Source: an uncultured Prevotellaceae bacterium (GTDB taxonomy: Bacteria; Bacteroidota; Bacteroidia; Bacteroidales; Bacteroidaceae). From it: a DNA stretch of 39,639 nt. Made by a program: the position numbers and the translations under genes. Numbering within the stretch: the stretch's first letter is position 1; each line of letters begins with the position of its first letter. The stretch spans positions 1-39,639 of the forward strand of contig CACYQO010000021.1 of the NCBI GenBank assembly GCA_902776545.1. Direction: 5' to 3'. Positions 15,881-24,807 of this stretch are shown here, one piece after another. The notes below the pieces were generated by a model. It was not told the DNA's origin and did no database searches. It saw only the letters and a program-made list of their open reading frames with translations.

Positions 15881-17359
15881 ATGAAACTGAAGGAACTGCT
15901 GAAGAATGTAGAAGTGCTCAACATGCTCGGTGATGCAGACATCGAGATTACGGGCGTAAACATCGACTCCCGCCGTATTGAGGCAGGACATCTGTTCGTG
16001 GCCATCCCAGGCACTCAGACCGACGGCCACAAGTTCATTCCCAAAGCCATCGAGCAAGGGGCGGTGGCTGTCTTGTGCGAGTATTTCCCCAACAAGCGGG
16101 AACCTGGCATCACCTACATCGCTGTGGAATCGACGGAAGACTGCGTCGGCGAGGTAGCAACCCAGTTCTATGGCACACCCTCGGAGAAGCTGAAGCTCGT
16201 AGGTGTTACCGGAACCAACGGCAAGACGACTATCGCCACCTTATTATATAATATGTTCCGCAAGTTCGGACACAAATGCGGCCTCCTCTCCACCGTCTGC
16301 AACTATATCGAGGATGAGGCCATCGCCGCAGACCATACGACGCCAGATCCCATCGAGCTGAACAGACTTCTGGCCCGGATGGTGGATGCCGGCTGTGAGT
16401 ATGCCTTCATGGAGTGCAGCAGTCACGCCATCGCCCAGAAGCGTATCGGAGGACTGCACTTCGCAGGCGGTATCTTTACGAACCTGACGCGTGACCATCT
16501 GGACTATCACGGCACTTTCGAGAACTACCGTGATGCAAAGAAGGCCTTCTTCGATGGTCTCGGGAAAGATGCCTTCGCCATCACCAATGCCGACGATAAG
16601 AACGGCCTGTTTATGGTGCAGAACTGTGAGGCTCAGATCAAGACCTATTCCACCCGCAGTATGGCGGACTTCAAGGCGAAACTCATCGAGTGTCACTTCG
16701 AGGGTATGTATCTCGACATCAACGGTAAGGAGGTGGGCGTGCAGTTCATCGGAAAGTTCAACGTGAGCAACCTGCTCGCCGTCTATGGTGCGGCGGTGAT
16801 GCTGGGCAAGAACCCCGACGACATCCTGCTCATCCTCAGTACGCTGAAGAGTGTGAGCGGTCGTCTGGAACCTATCCGTTCGCCTGAGGGCTATACCGCC
16901 ATCGTCGATTATGCCCATACGCCCGACGCTCTGGAGAATGTGCTCAATGCCATCCACGAGGTGCTGGATGTTCGAGGAACGAGGAAGGAGGAAGGAGGAA
17001 CGAGAAAAGTGATTACGGTCTGTGGTGCAGGCGGTAACCGCGACAAGGGCAAACGTCCGCTGATGGCTCAGGAGGCGGTGAAACAGAGCGACCGTGTGAT
17101 CATCACTTCCGACAATCCCCGTTTCGAGGAACCGCAGGACATCATCAACGATATGCTGGAGGGACTCGATGCCCGTCAGATGAAGAAGGTCATCAGCATC
17201 GTAGACCGTCGTGAGGCCATCCGTACGGCCTGCATGATGGCTGAGAAGGGCGATGTGATCCTTATTGCCGGCAAAGGTCATGAGGATTATCAGGAGATTC
17301 AGGGCGTGAAGCATCACTTCGACGATAAGGAAGTGGTCCGCGAGATTTTCTCAAAATAA
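15881..17359 (+). CDS. murE: UDP-MurNAc-L-Ala-D-Glu:meso-DAP ligase MurE
   Basis: A 492-residue protein. ATP-binding loop G108VTGTNGKTT, then the Mur ligase central and C-terminal domains. The amino-acid specificity motif is D411NPR414, which selects meso-diaminopimelate, so a DAP-type wall is expected. Adds the third residue of the stem peptide in the cytoplasm. Residues 365-376 ([12 protein letters not shown]) are an unusual charged insertion encoded by AGGAACGAGGAAGGAGGA-like repetitive DNA just before the [15 protein letters not shown] strand-loop. The stop lies within an ATAACG-type repeat. Confidence 0.95.
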   Translation: MKLKELLKNVEVLNMLGDADIEITGVNIDSRRIEAGHLFVAIPGTQTDGHKFIPKAIEQGAVAVLCEYFPNKREPGITYIAVESTEDCVGEVATQFYGTPSEKLKLVGVTGTNGKTTIATLLYNMFRKFGHKCGLLSTVCNYIEDEAIAADHTTPDPIELNRLLARMVDAGCEYAFMECSSHAIAQKRIGGLHFAGGIFTNLTRDHLDYHGTFENYRDAKKAFFDGLGKDAFAITNADDKNGLFMVQNCEAQIKTYSTRSMADFKAKLIECHFEGMYLDINGKEVGVQFIGKFNVSNLLAVYGAAVMLGKNPDDILLILSTLKSVSGRLEPIRSPEGYTAIVDYAHTPDALENVLNAIHEVLDVRGTRKEEGGTRKVITVCGAGGNRDKGKRPLMAQEAVKQSDRVIITSDNPRFEEPQDIINDMLEGLDARQMKKVISIVDRREAIRTACMMAEKGDVILIAGKGHEDYQEIQGVKHHFDDKEVVREIFSK

Positions 17360-17392
17360 CGAAATAACGATATAACGTCATAACGAAATAAG
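17354..17392 (+). repeat. ATAACG 8-nt tandem repeat, murE/mraY junction
   Basis: AAATAACG, AAATAACG, ATATAACG, TCATAACG, AAATAAG. The first unit contains the murE stop TAA. Nothing else is visible in this gap. Confidence 0.7.
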
Positions 17393-17397
17393 TCATC

Positions 17398-18705
17398 ATG
17401 CTTTACTATTTCTTTAGGTTCTTAGAGCAGTATGATATCCCGGGGGCGCACATGTGGAGCTATGTCTCGTTCCGTGCGCTTCTGACGATGATTCTGGCGT
17501 TGCTGATCTCCGCGTGGTTCGGTGAGAAGTTCATCAAGTGGATGAAACGCCGGAAGATCTTCGAGACGGAGCGCGATCCGAGTATCGACCCCTTCGGCGT
17601 AGAGAAGAAGGGTGTTCCCACGATGGGAGGCATCATCATCATCGTCAGCATCCTCGTGCCCGTGTTGCTGCTCTGCCGTATCCGAAACATCTATATCATC
17701 CTGATGGTCATCACTACCATCTGGCTGGGATTCCTGGGATTCCTCGACGACTATATCAAGATCTTCCGTCGTAACAAGGAGGGATTGAAAGGCAAATATA
17801 AGATCGTTGGACAGGTGAGTATCGGTTTCATCGTTGGTCTGACGCTGTGGCTGAGTCCTGATGCCGTTGTGCGTGAGACGTTGAGTGAGCCGCAGATGGC
17901 ACAGATAACACAGAAAAAGACGGTTGGCACGGAGACGATTGAAACGGTGGTGAAACATAAGAAGGAGGCGGTGAAGAGTCTGCAGACGACGATTCCCTTC
18001 GTGAAGAACCACAATCTGAACTACTCCGACGTGTTGGGATTCTTAGGCAAGAACAAGGTGGCTGCCGGTTGGGTGCTGTTCGTGCTGATGACCATCCTCG
18101 TGGTGACGGCTGTCTCCAACGGTGCGAACCTCAACGACGGTATGGACGGTATGTGTGCGGGTAATGCGGCTATCGTTGGTGTGGCGCTGGGCATTCTGGC
18201 CTATGTGTCGTCGCACATCGGCTATGCCTCGTATTTCGACATCATGTACATCCCGCACTCCGAGGAGTTGGTGGTGTTCCTCTGTGCCTTCATCGGTGCG
18301 ATGGTCGGTTTCCTGTGGTATAACGCCTTCCCCGCCCAAGTGTTCATGGGTGATACGGGTTCGCTCACCATCGGCGGCATCATCGGAGTCTGCGCCGTCA
18401 TCATCCACAAGGAGCTGTTGCTGCCCATCCTCTGTGGTATCTTCTTCATGGAGAGCCTGAGTGTGATCATCCAGACACAGTGGTTTAAGATGGAGAAGAA
18501 AAAGGGCAGGCGGGTGCGTGTGTTCCGTGCGACGCCGATTCACGATAACTTCCGTAAACTCGACTCACAGCTCGACGCCACCAGCCATTATATCCTGAAA
18601 GGCTGGCCCAACCGTCCCTTCCATGAGTCGAAGATCACCATCCGCTTCTGGATCACGTCCATTATCCTGGCGGCACTGACGATAATAACGCTTAAGATGC
18701 GTTAA
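17398..18705 (+). CDS. mraY: phospho-MurNAc-pentapeptide transferase MraY
   Basis: A 435-residue integral membrane enzyme that attaches phospho-MurNAc-pentapeptide to undecaprenyl phosphate, giving lipid I. About ten hydrophobic spans are seen. Key motifs: DDYIKIFRRNKEGLKGKYK, the NLNDGMDGM loop with catalytic aspartates, and FMGDTGSLTIGG. It is longer than E. coli MraY (360) because of an extra segment at about residues 160-205 (TQKKTVGTETIETVVKHKKE and neighbours) between spans, as I would expect in Bacteroidales. Confidence 0.95.
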   Translation: MLYYFFRFLEQYDIPGAHMWSYVSFRALLTMILALLISAWFGEKFIKWMKRRKIFETERDPSIDPFGVEKKGVPTMGGIIIIVSILVPVLLLCRIRNIYIILMVITTIWLGFLGFLDDYIKIFRRNKEGLKGKYKIVGQVSIGFIVGLTLWLSPDAVVRETLSEPQMAQITQKKTVGTETIETVVKHKKEAVKSLQTTIPFVKNHNLNYSDVLGFLGKNKVAAGWVLFVLMTILVVTAVSNGANLNDGMDGMCAGNAAIVGVALGILAYVSSHIGYASYFDIMYIPHSEELVVFLCAFIGAMVGFLWYNAFPAQVFMGDTGSLTIGGIIGVCAVIIHKELLLPILCGIFFMESLSVIIQTQWFKMEKKKGRRVRVFRATPIHDNFRKLDSQLDATSHYILKGWPNRPFHESKITIRFWITSIILAALTIITLKMR

Positions 18706-18738
18706 AGATTGAACATTGAAGATTGAACATTGAACATT
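18706..18738 (+). repeat. GATTGAACATT-type repeat, mraY/murD junction
   Basis: GATTGAACATT, GAAGATTGAACATT, GAACATT. It fills the gap completely, up to the murD ATG at 18739. Confidence 0.7.
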
Positions 18739-20070
18739 ATGAAGAGAATAGTAATTTTAGGAGCAGGAGAGAGCGGTGCGGGAGCTGCCGTCCTCGCGAA
18801 GAAAGAAGGATTCGATGTGTTCGTGTCAGACATGTCGAAGATTGCCGATAAGTATAAGAAGATGCTCGACGACCGCCAGATAGCGTGGGAAGAAGGACAG
18901 CATACGGAGGCAAAGATCCTGAATGCCGACGAGATCATCAAGAGTCCGGGCATCCCCGATACGGCTCCGATGATCGTGAAGGTGAAGGAGAAAGGCATCC
19001 ATATCATCAGTGAGATCGAGTTTGCAGGCCGGTACACCAACTCGAAGATGATCTGCATCACGGGTTCTAACGGTAAGACCACCACCACCTCGCTGATCTA
19101 CCATATCTTCAAGGAGGCAGGCTACGATGCCGGTCTCGCAGGTAATATTGGCAACTCGTTAGCGTTACAGGTGGCTGAGGATCCGCATGAGTACTATATC
19201 ATCGAGCTCAGTTCCTTCCAACTGGATAACATGTACGACTTCCGGGCCAATATCGCCATCCTGCTGAATATCACGCCCGACCATCTGGACCGTTATGACT
19301 TCAAGATGCAGAACTACGTCGACGCGAAGATGCGTATCATCCAGAACCAGACGCCACAGGATGCTTTCATCTACTGGGCCGACGACCCCATCATCAAGCG
19401 GGAGCTGGTGAAGTACGACATCAAGGCTATCCAGTATCCGTTCTCGGACCTGAAGAAGAAGGGCGTCATCGGCTATATCGAGGAAGGTCAATATAAGATT
19501 GAGAAGCCCGAGCCGTTCAATATGGAACAGGAGAGTCTGAGTCTGACGGGTCGTCATAATATCTACAACTCCCTCGCTGCCGGTATCGCCTCAAATGTCG
19601 CCGGCATTAAGAAAGAGGAGATCCGCAAGAGTCTGAGCGACTTCCCCGGTGTGGAACATCGTCTGGAGAAAGTGTGCAATGTGCGCGGCGTACAGTATAT
19701 CAACGACTCGAAGGCCACCAATGTCGATGCCTGCTGGTATGCGCTGGAGGCGATGAAGACGAAGGTGGTGCTCATCATAGGTGGTAAGGACAAGGGCAAC
19801 GACTACGACCCCATCAAGCCGCTGGTGAAGGAGAAGTGCTCGGGAATCGTGTATCTCGGTGCAGATAATCAGAAACTGCATGAGAATTTCGACAGCCTGG
19901 GCATCCCCGTTCGCGACACCCATTCGATGAAAGACTGCGTGGCTGCCTGTTACGAGCTGGCCAGTCCCGGAGAGACCGTGCTGCTCAGTCCCTGCTGCGC
20001 CTCCTTCGACCTCTTTAAGAATATGGAGGATCGGGGAGAACAGTTTAAGGAACTGGTGAGGAACCTGTAA
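18739..20070 (+). CDS. murD: UDP-MurNAc-L-alanine:D-glutamate ligase MurD
   Basis: The frame is open from TTG 18730, but ATG 18739 (MKRIVILGAGESG) is the natural start; 443 residues. An N-terminal Rossmann-like GAGESGAGAA, ATP loop CITGSNGKTTTTSL, NITPDHLDRY, YINDSKATN and SPCCASFDLF are MurD signatures. Adds D-glutamate to UDP-MurNAc-L-Ala in the cytoplasm. Confidence 0.95.
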   Translation: MKRIVILGAGESGAGAAVLAKKEGFDVFVSDMSKIADKYKKMLDDRQIAWEEGQHTEAKILNADEIIKSPGIPDTAPMIVKVKEKGIHIISEIEFAGRYTNSKMICITGSNGKTTTTSLIYHIFKEAGYDAGLAGNIGNSLALQVAEDPHEYYIIELSSFQLDNMYDFRANIAILLNITPDHLDRYDFKMQNYVDAKMRIIQNQTPQDAFIYWADDPIIKRELVKYDIKAIQYPFSDLKKKGVIGYIEEGQYKIEKPEPFNMEQESLSLTGRHNIYNSLAAGIASNVAGIKKEEIRKSLSDFPGVEHRLEKVCNVRGVQYINDSKATNVDACWYALEAMKTKVVLIIGGKDKGNDYDPIKPLVKEKCSGIVYLGADNQKLHENFDSLGIPVRDTHSMKDCVAACYELASPGETVLLSPCCASFDLFKNMEDRGEQFKELVRNL

Positions 20071-20076
20071 GTCGTC

Positions 20077-20100
20077 ATATCGTTATAACGTTATATCGTA
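20077..20100 (+). repeat. ATATCGTT/ATAACGTT 8-nt repeat, murD/ftsW junction
   Basis: ATATCGTT, ATAACGTT, ATATCGTA, also partly self-complementary. It is the inverted counterpart of the ATAACG repeat at 17354. Confidence 0.6.
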
Positions 20101-20109
20101 AATCTCTCG

Positions 20110-21360
20110 ATGAATATTAGAATAGGAAATCTGTTTAAGGGCGATAAGGTCATCTGGATGGTGTTGCTCTTCCTGTGCCTTATCAGTGTGGTCGAGGTGT
20201 TTTCCGCTTCGAGCTCACTGACGTACAAGAGCCAGAACTATCTGTCGCCTATCCTCGGCCACTCGTGGAAGATCGTCATGGGTGTGGCGGCAGCTATCTT
20301 CGTGCTGAACATCCCGTGCCGCTTCTTCAAACTGGTGACGCCCGCACTGCTCATTGTCTCGGCGATCATGCTGCTGTGGGTGCTGTGCTTCGGTGAGAAG
20401 ACGAACGATGCCGGACGCTGGATCAGTTTCTTCGGACTGCAGTTCCAGCCTTCGGAGATTGCGAAGGGTACGCTGGTGCTCGTGACGGCACAGATTCTCA
20501 GCGCGATGCAGCGGGAAGATGGTGCCGACAAACGGGCGTTTAAGTTCATCCTCATTGTCGTCCTCCCCTTCATTGCCCTCATCGGTCTGGAGAACCTCTC
20601 TACGGCGGCGCTTATCATGGTGGTCATCTTCCTGATGATGTTCATCGGGCGTGTGCCGTTTGTGCAGCTGGGAAAGATGATGGCCGGCGGGGTGCTGTTT
20701 GTCATCCTGTTCGTGGGACTCATCTATATGGCTGGCAGCTTAGAGGGTAGCGACGAGACAGGGGAGACACAGACGGAGAGTGTGGCCAACGGCAAGACGG
20801 AGAAGACCTTGAAGAAGGGCCCCCTGCATCGTCTGGCTACGTGGAAGAACCGTATCGACAAGAAACTCAACTCGAAATATGTGGCTCCGCAGGACTACGA
20901 CCTCGACAAGGATGCGCAGGTGGCTCATGCGAACATCGCCATCGTGAACAGCAACATCATCGGCAAAGGTCCCGGACAGTCTATCGAGCGTGACTTCCTG
21001 CCGCAGGCGTTCAGCGACTTCATCTTCGTGATCATCATCGAGGAGTTAGGTATCATCGGTGCCAGCTTCGTCGTGCTGCTATATATCGTGCTGGTTTTCC
21101 GTGCAGCCCGTATCGCCAGCCGCTGCGACAACAACTTCCCCGCCTTCCTCGTACTCGGACTGGCGCTGATGCTGGTTGTCCAGGCATCGTTCAACATGCT
21201 GGTGGCTGTGGGAATCGCTCCGGTGACGGGACAGCCGTTGCCGCTCATCTCCAGAGGCGGTACTTCGACCATCATCAACTGTGTGTATATCGGAGCTATA
21301 TTAAGTGTTAGCCGTTCTGCGAAAAAAAAGGGGGATAAAATGTCGTTAAACGAAATATAA
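20110..21360 (+). CDS. ftsW: FtsW, septal peptidoglycan glycosyltransferase (SEDS)
   Basis: A 416-residue SEDS protein with about ten membrane spans. Motifs: DAGRWISFFGLQFQPSEIAK and near the end PLPLISRGGTSTIINC. A hydrophilic insert at about residues 215-270 (GETQTESVANGKTEKTLKKG and neighbours) forms a large extracellular or cytoplasmic loop. It polymerises lipid II at the septum together with FtsI. A possible internal promoter for murG lies just behind the stop. Confidence 0.95.
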   Translation: MNIRIGNLFKGDKVIWMVLLFLCLISVVEVFSASSSLTYKSQNYLSPILGHSWKIVMGVAAAIFVLNIPCRFFKLVTPALLIVSAIMLLWVLCFGEKTNDAGRWISFFGLQFQPSEIAKGTLVLVTAQILSAMQREDGADKRAFKFILIVVLPFIALIGLENLSTAALIMVVIFLMMFIGRVPFVQLGKMMAGGVLFVILFVGLIYMAGSLEGSDETGETQTESVANGKTEKTLKKGPLHRLATWKNRIDKKLNSKYVAPQDYDLDKDAQVAHANIAIVNSNIIGKGPGQSIERDFLPQAFSDFIFVIIIEELGIIGASFVVLLYIVLVFRAARIASRCDNNFPAFLVLGLALMLVVQASFNMLVAVGIAPVTGQPLPLISRGGTSTIINCVYIGAILSVSRSAKKKGDKMSLNEI

Positions 21361-21364
21361 TTTG

Positions 21365-21372
21365 TAATTTTG
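21365..21372 (+). promoter_or_regulatory. possible internal promoter ahead of murG
   Basis: TAATTTTG matches TAnnTTTG and lies in the 49-nt ftsW/murG gap. No clear -33 element is visible, so this is a weak call. Confidence 0.35.
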
Positions 21373-21387
21373 CACGCGAATTGAGAG

Positions 21388-21409
21388 AAGGAGTAAAGGA
21401 GTAAGGAGT
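21388..21409 (+). repeat. AGGAGTA repeat before murG
   Basis: AAGGAGTAA, AGGAGTAA, GGAGT. Short tandem units directly before the murG ATG. They happen to resemble a Shine-Dalgarno sequence. Confidence 0.5.
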
Positions 21410-22528
21410 ATGAGGAAAGCGTTAAGAGTCGTTATCAGTGGAGGCGGTACAGGGGGCCATATTTTTCCCGCAATATCCATCGCCAATGCCATCATGGACT
21501 TGTGTACAGATGCATCCATCCTGTTCATCGGTGCCAAGGGTCGTATGGAGATGCAGCGTGTGCCGGCAGCAGGCTACGAGATCGAAGGTCTGCCCATCCG
21601 CGGCTTCTTCCGTCCGTTGTGGAAACCTGCAAACATCGGTGTCGCCTTCGACTATCTGAAGAGCAAGTGGCTCGCCAAGAAGATCCTGCGTGAGTTCAAG
21701 CCCGATGTGGCTGTGGGCGTAGGAGGCTATGCCAGCAGTGCTGCTCTCGGTGCTGCCAACAGCTTAGGCATCCCCACACTCATCCAGGAGCAAAATAGCT
21801 ATGCCGGTCTTGCCAACAAGCAGCTCGCTGCAAAGGCTTCGAAGATCTGTGTGGCTTATGAAGGAATGGAACGCTTCTTCCCCGCCGACAAGATTATCCT
21901 GACGGGAAATCCCGTGCGCCAGAACCTGCTCGACACGAAGCTCTCCCGTGAGGAGGCAGCCCGTCAGCTCGGTTTCGACCCCACGAAGAAGATCATCCTG
22001 CTGGTGGGCGGCAGCTTAGGGGCCCGCACCATCAACGAGAGCGTGCTGCAGCATCTCGAACTCGTGAAGGCCTGCGACGTGCAGTTCTTCTGGCAGACGG
22101 GCAAGTATTACAGCGCCGAGATTGCCGAGCGTCTGAAGGGTGAGGACATCCCGAACCTGAAAGTGACGGATTTCATCGCCGATATGGGCACCGCCTATCG
22201 GGCTGCCGACCTCGTCATCAGCCGTGCTGGTGCCAGCAGCATCTCTGAGTTCTGCCTCATCGGCAAGCCTGTCATCCTCGTGCCCAGTCCCAATGTGGCT
22301 GAGGACCATCAGACGAAGAACGCCCTCGCCCTCGCTGACAAGGAAGCCGCCCTCTATGTGAAGGACGCTGAGGCTCCGGACATCCTGCTCGACCTCGCCG
22401 TCAGGACTGTGGTAGACGAAGCGCGACTGAAGGTGCTGAGTGAGAACGTGAAGAAACTCGCTCTGCCTGACTCTGCGGAGATCATCGCCCGGGAAGTCAT
22501 AAAGTTAGGTGAAAAGGTGAAAAAGTGA
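21410..22528 (+). CDS. murG: UDP-GlcNAc:lipid I N-acetylglucosaminyltransferase MurG
   Basis: A 372-residue GT28 enzyme that makes lipid II at the cytoplasmic membrane face. N-terminal SGGGTGGHIFPA loop, GVGGYASSAA, LIQEQNSYAGL, and VISRAGASSISEF are family motifs. The final residues GEKVKK and the stop come from the GTGAAAA-type repeat that continues into the gap before murC. Confidence 0.95.
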   Translation: MRKALRVVISGGGTGGHIFPAISIANAIMDLCTDASILFIGAKGRMEMQRVPAAGYEIEGLPIRGFFRPLWKPANIGVAFDYLKSKWLAKKILREFKPDVAVGVGGYASSAALGAANSLGIPTLIQEQNSYAGLANKQLAAKASKICVAYEGMERFFPADKIILTGNPVRQNLLDTKLSREEAARQLGFDPTKKIILLVGGSLGARTINESVLQHLELVKACDVQFFWQTGKYYSAEIAERLKGEDIPNLKVTDFIADMGTAYRAADLVISRAGASSISEFCLIGKPVILVPSPNVAEDHQTKNALALADKEAALYVKDAEAPDILLDLAVRTVVDEARLKVLSENVKKLALPDSAEIIAREVIKLGEKVKK

Positions 22529-22543
22529 AAAGGTGAAAAAGTA
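22507..22543 (+). repeat. GTGAAAA-type tandem repeat, murG/murC junction
   Basis: GGTGAAAAG, GTGAAAAA, GTGAAAAG, GTGAAAAA. It encodes the last residues and the stop of MurG, then fills the gap. Confidence 0.75.
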
Positions 22544-22551
22544 ATAGGAAA

Positions 22552-23931
22552 ATGGAAATAAAAGATATTAAAGCAGTCTACTTCATTGGTGCCGGCGGCA
22601 TCGGGATGAGTGCCATCGCCCGCTACTTCCTTAAAAAAGGACTTGTGGTGGCGGGATACGACAAGACACCCTCCGACCTCACGCGCCATCTGGAGAAGGA
22701 AGGCGTGCTGATGCATTATGAAGAGAACGTCGACGAGATCCCCTTCGCCTGCAAACAGCCGAAGACCTGTCTCGTCATCTATACCCCCGCCGTCCCGTCA
22801 ACTCACAAGGAACTCTGTTACTTCCTGGAGAACGGCTTCGAGGTCCAGAAGCGGGCACAGGTGCTCGGCACCCTCACACAGTCGCATAAGGGCCTCTGTG
22901 TGGCGGGTACTCATGGTAAGACGACCACTTCGACGATGTGCGCCCACATCATGCATCAGGGCCATCTCGACTGCAACGCCTTCCTCGGCGGTATCTCGAA
23001 AAACTACGGAACGAACTATATCCTCTCCGACAGCGACTATGTAGTCATCGAGGCCGATGAGTTCGACCGTTCGTTCCACTGGTTACGTCCCTGGATGAGT
23101 GTCATCACCAGTACCGACCCCGATCATCTCGACATCTACGGCACGAAGGAGGCCTATCTCGAGAGTTTCCGCCATTATTCGGAGCTCATTCAGTCAGGTG
23201 GTGCGCTGATCATCCATCGCGACTTAGAGATGAAGGAGAACCTGCAGAACGGTGTCCGTCGCTATGACTACTCGCTCAGCGAGGGTGACTTCCACGCAGA
23301 GAACATCCGTATCGTCAACGGCGGCATCACCTTCGACTTTGTCTCACCCATTGAGTGCGTGAAGGATGTGGAACTCGGACAGCCCATCCCAATCAATATC
23401 GAGAACGGCATTGCCGCGATGGCGATGGCACAGCTGAACGGCTGTACGGCCGACGAGCTGAAGTATGGTATGAAGACCTACGGCGGTGTTGACCGTCGCT
23501 TCGACTTTAAGATCAAGAGCGAGCGGCTGGTGTTCCTCAGCGACTATGCCCATCACCCGAAGGAGATCTACCAGAGTGCGAAGAGCATCCGGGAACTATA
23601 TAAGGACAAGCATATCACGGCCATTTTCCAGCCGCACCTCTACACCCGTACCCGCGACTTCTATAAGGAGTTCGCTGAGGCGCTGAGTCAGCTGGATGAG
23701 GTCGTCCTCACGGAAATCTATCCCGCCCGTGAACTGCCCATCGAGGGCGTCACTTCGCAGCTCATCTACGACAACCTCAAGGAGGGTGTGAAGAAAGAGA
23801 TGATCCAGAAATACCAGGTGCTCAACTACGTCAAGACGCACAAGTTCGAGGTACTCGTCATCCTCGGTGCCGGCGACCTCGACAACCTCGTCCCCCAAAT
23901 CACCAAGATTCTGAAAAGTAAAATAAAGTAA
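22552..23931 (+). CDS. murC: UDP-MurNAc:L-alanine ligase MurC
   Basis: A 459-residue protein. GAGGIGMSAIARYF nucleotide-binding N-terminus, ATP loop VAGTHGKTTTSTM, then DRRFDFK and SDYAHHPKEI in the C-terminal half. Adds L-alanine to UDP-MurNAc, the first stem-peptide step. No ddl follows, as is usual in Bacteroidetes dcw clusters. Confidence 0.95.
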   Translation: MEIKDIKAVYFIGAGGIGMSAIARYFLKKGLVVAGYDKTPSDLTRHLEKEGVLMHYEENVDEIPFACKQPKTCLVIYTPAVPSTHKELCYFLENGFEVQKRAQVLGTLTQSHKGLCVAGTHGKTTTSTMCAHIMHQGHLDCNAFLGGISKNYGTNYILSDSDYVVIEADEFDRSFHWLRPWMSVITSTDPDHLDIYGTKEAYLESFRHYSELIQSGGALIIHRDLEMKENLQNGVRRYDYSLSEGDFHAENIRIVNGGITFDFVSPIECVKDVELGQPIPINIENGIAAMAMAQLNGCTADELKYGMKTYGGVDRRFDFKIKSERLVFLSDYAHHPKEIYQSAKSIRELYKDKHITAIFQPHLYTRTRDFYKEFAEALSQLDEVVLTEIYPARELPIEGVTSQLIYDNLKEGVKKEMIQKYQVLNYVKTHKFEVLVILGAGDLDNLVPQITKILKSKIK

Positions 23932-23933
23932 TC

Positions 23934-23970
23934 ATAAAGCTCAAAGCTCAAAGTTCAAAGTTCAAAGTCA
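23934..23970 (+). repeat. TAATCATAAAG + (CTCAAAG/TTCAAAG)n repeat, murC/ftsQ junction
   Basis: Header TCATAAAG, then CTCAAAG, CTCAAAG, TTCAAAG, TTCAAAG with period 7. The same header and unit recur before ftsA and ftsZ. The murC stop is part of the sequence leading into the header. Confidence 0.7.
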
Positions 23971-23972
23971 AA

Positions 23973-24722
23973 ATGACCATCAACTGGAAGAAGTCCCTCA
24001 TTGTCCTCTGCGACATCGTCATCGCCGCCTATCTGGTGCTGGCCGTTACGTCGTTCAATAAACCCGACGTAGCCGCCACCCACTGCACGGAGGTGAAGAC
24101 CGATATCGAGCAGAACATCGTGGACGGCTTCCTGACGGCCGACGAGATCGGCAAGATGCTGCGGCGGGAGAAGGTCTGGCCTCTCTCGAAGCCCATGCAC
24201 GACATCAGCGCTCGCAAGATTGAGGAGACACTTCTGAAGAGCCCGTTCGTCGAGAAGGCGGAGGTCTATAAGACCCAGAGCGGCGAAGTCTGCATCCAGG
24301 TGCGCCAGCGTGTGCCCGTCGTCAAGGTGCTGGCCGACAACGGTGATTGCTACTACATCGACTCTCACGCCAGCGTGATGCCGGAGAACCGTTTCGTCAA
24401 CGACCTCATCATCGCTACGGGCCATATCAGCCGTAAGTATGCTCAGACATACCTGAGCCGTGTGGCCAACTGCATCATGCAGGACAAGTTCTGGCAGAAC
24501 CAGATTGTGCAGATCAACGTGCTGCCCGACCTGACGATGGAGTTCGTGCCCCGTGTGGGCGATCATATTATCTTCATCGGTGCTCCCGTGGGTGTGGCGA
24601 AGAAGCTGGAACGCATGCGTAAGTTCTATATCTACGGTCTCAACAAGGCTGGTTGGAACAAATATTCATACATCAACGTCGAATTCGACAATCAGATCAT
24701 CTGTAAAAAGGTGAAAAAGTGA
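23973..24722 (+). CDS. ftsQ: FtsQ/DivIB division protein
   Basis: A 249-residue protein: a short cytoplasmic N-terminus, one membrane span near residues 7-27 (LIVLCDIVIAAYLVLAV), then a POTRA-like periplasmic part (FVEKAEVYKTQSGEVCIQV followed by RVPVVKV). It lies between murC and ftsA, as in other Bacteroidetes. Recruits FtsL/FtsI. The last residues KKVKK and the stop are encoded by the GTGAAAA-type repeat. Confidence 0.9.
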   Translation: MTINWKKSLIVLCDIVIAAYLVLAVTSFNKPDVAATHCTEVKTDIEQNIVDGFLTADEIGKMLRREKVWPLSKPMHDISARKIEETLLKSPFVEKAEVYKTQSGEVCIQVRQRVPVVKVLADNGDCYYIDSHASVMPENRFVNDLIIATGHISRKYAQTYLSRVANCIMQDKFWQNQIVQINVLPDLTMEFVPRVGDHIIFIGAPVGVAKKLERMRKFYIYGLNKAGWNKYSYINVEFDNQIICKKVKK

Positions 24723-24799
24723 AAAAGTGAAAAGGTGAAAAAGTGAAAAGGTGAAAAGTAATCATAAAGTTCAAAGTTCAAAGTTTAAAGTTCAAAGTA
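24706..24799 (+). repeat. long compound repeat, ftsQ/ftsA junction
   Basis: A GTGAAAA-type array (to about 24759) is followed by TAATCATAAAG and a TTCAAAG array. It is the longest junction in the operon, and both repeat types occur together here. Confidence 0.75.
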
Positions 24800-24807
24800 T
24801 ATAATAT

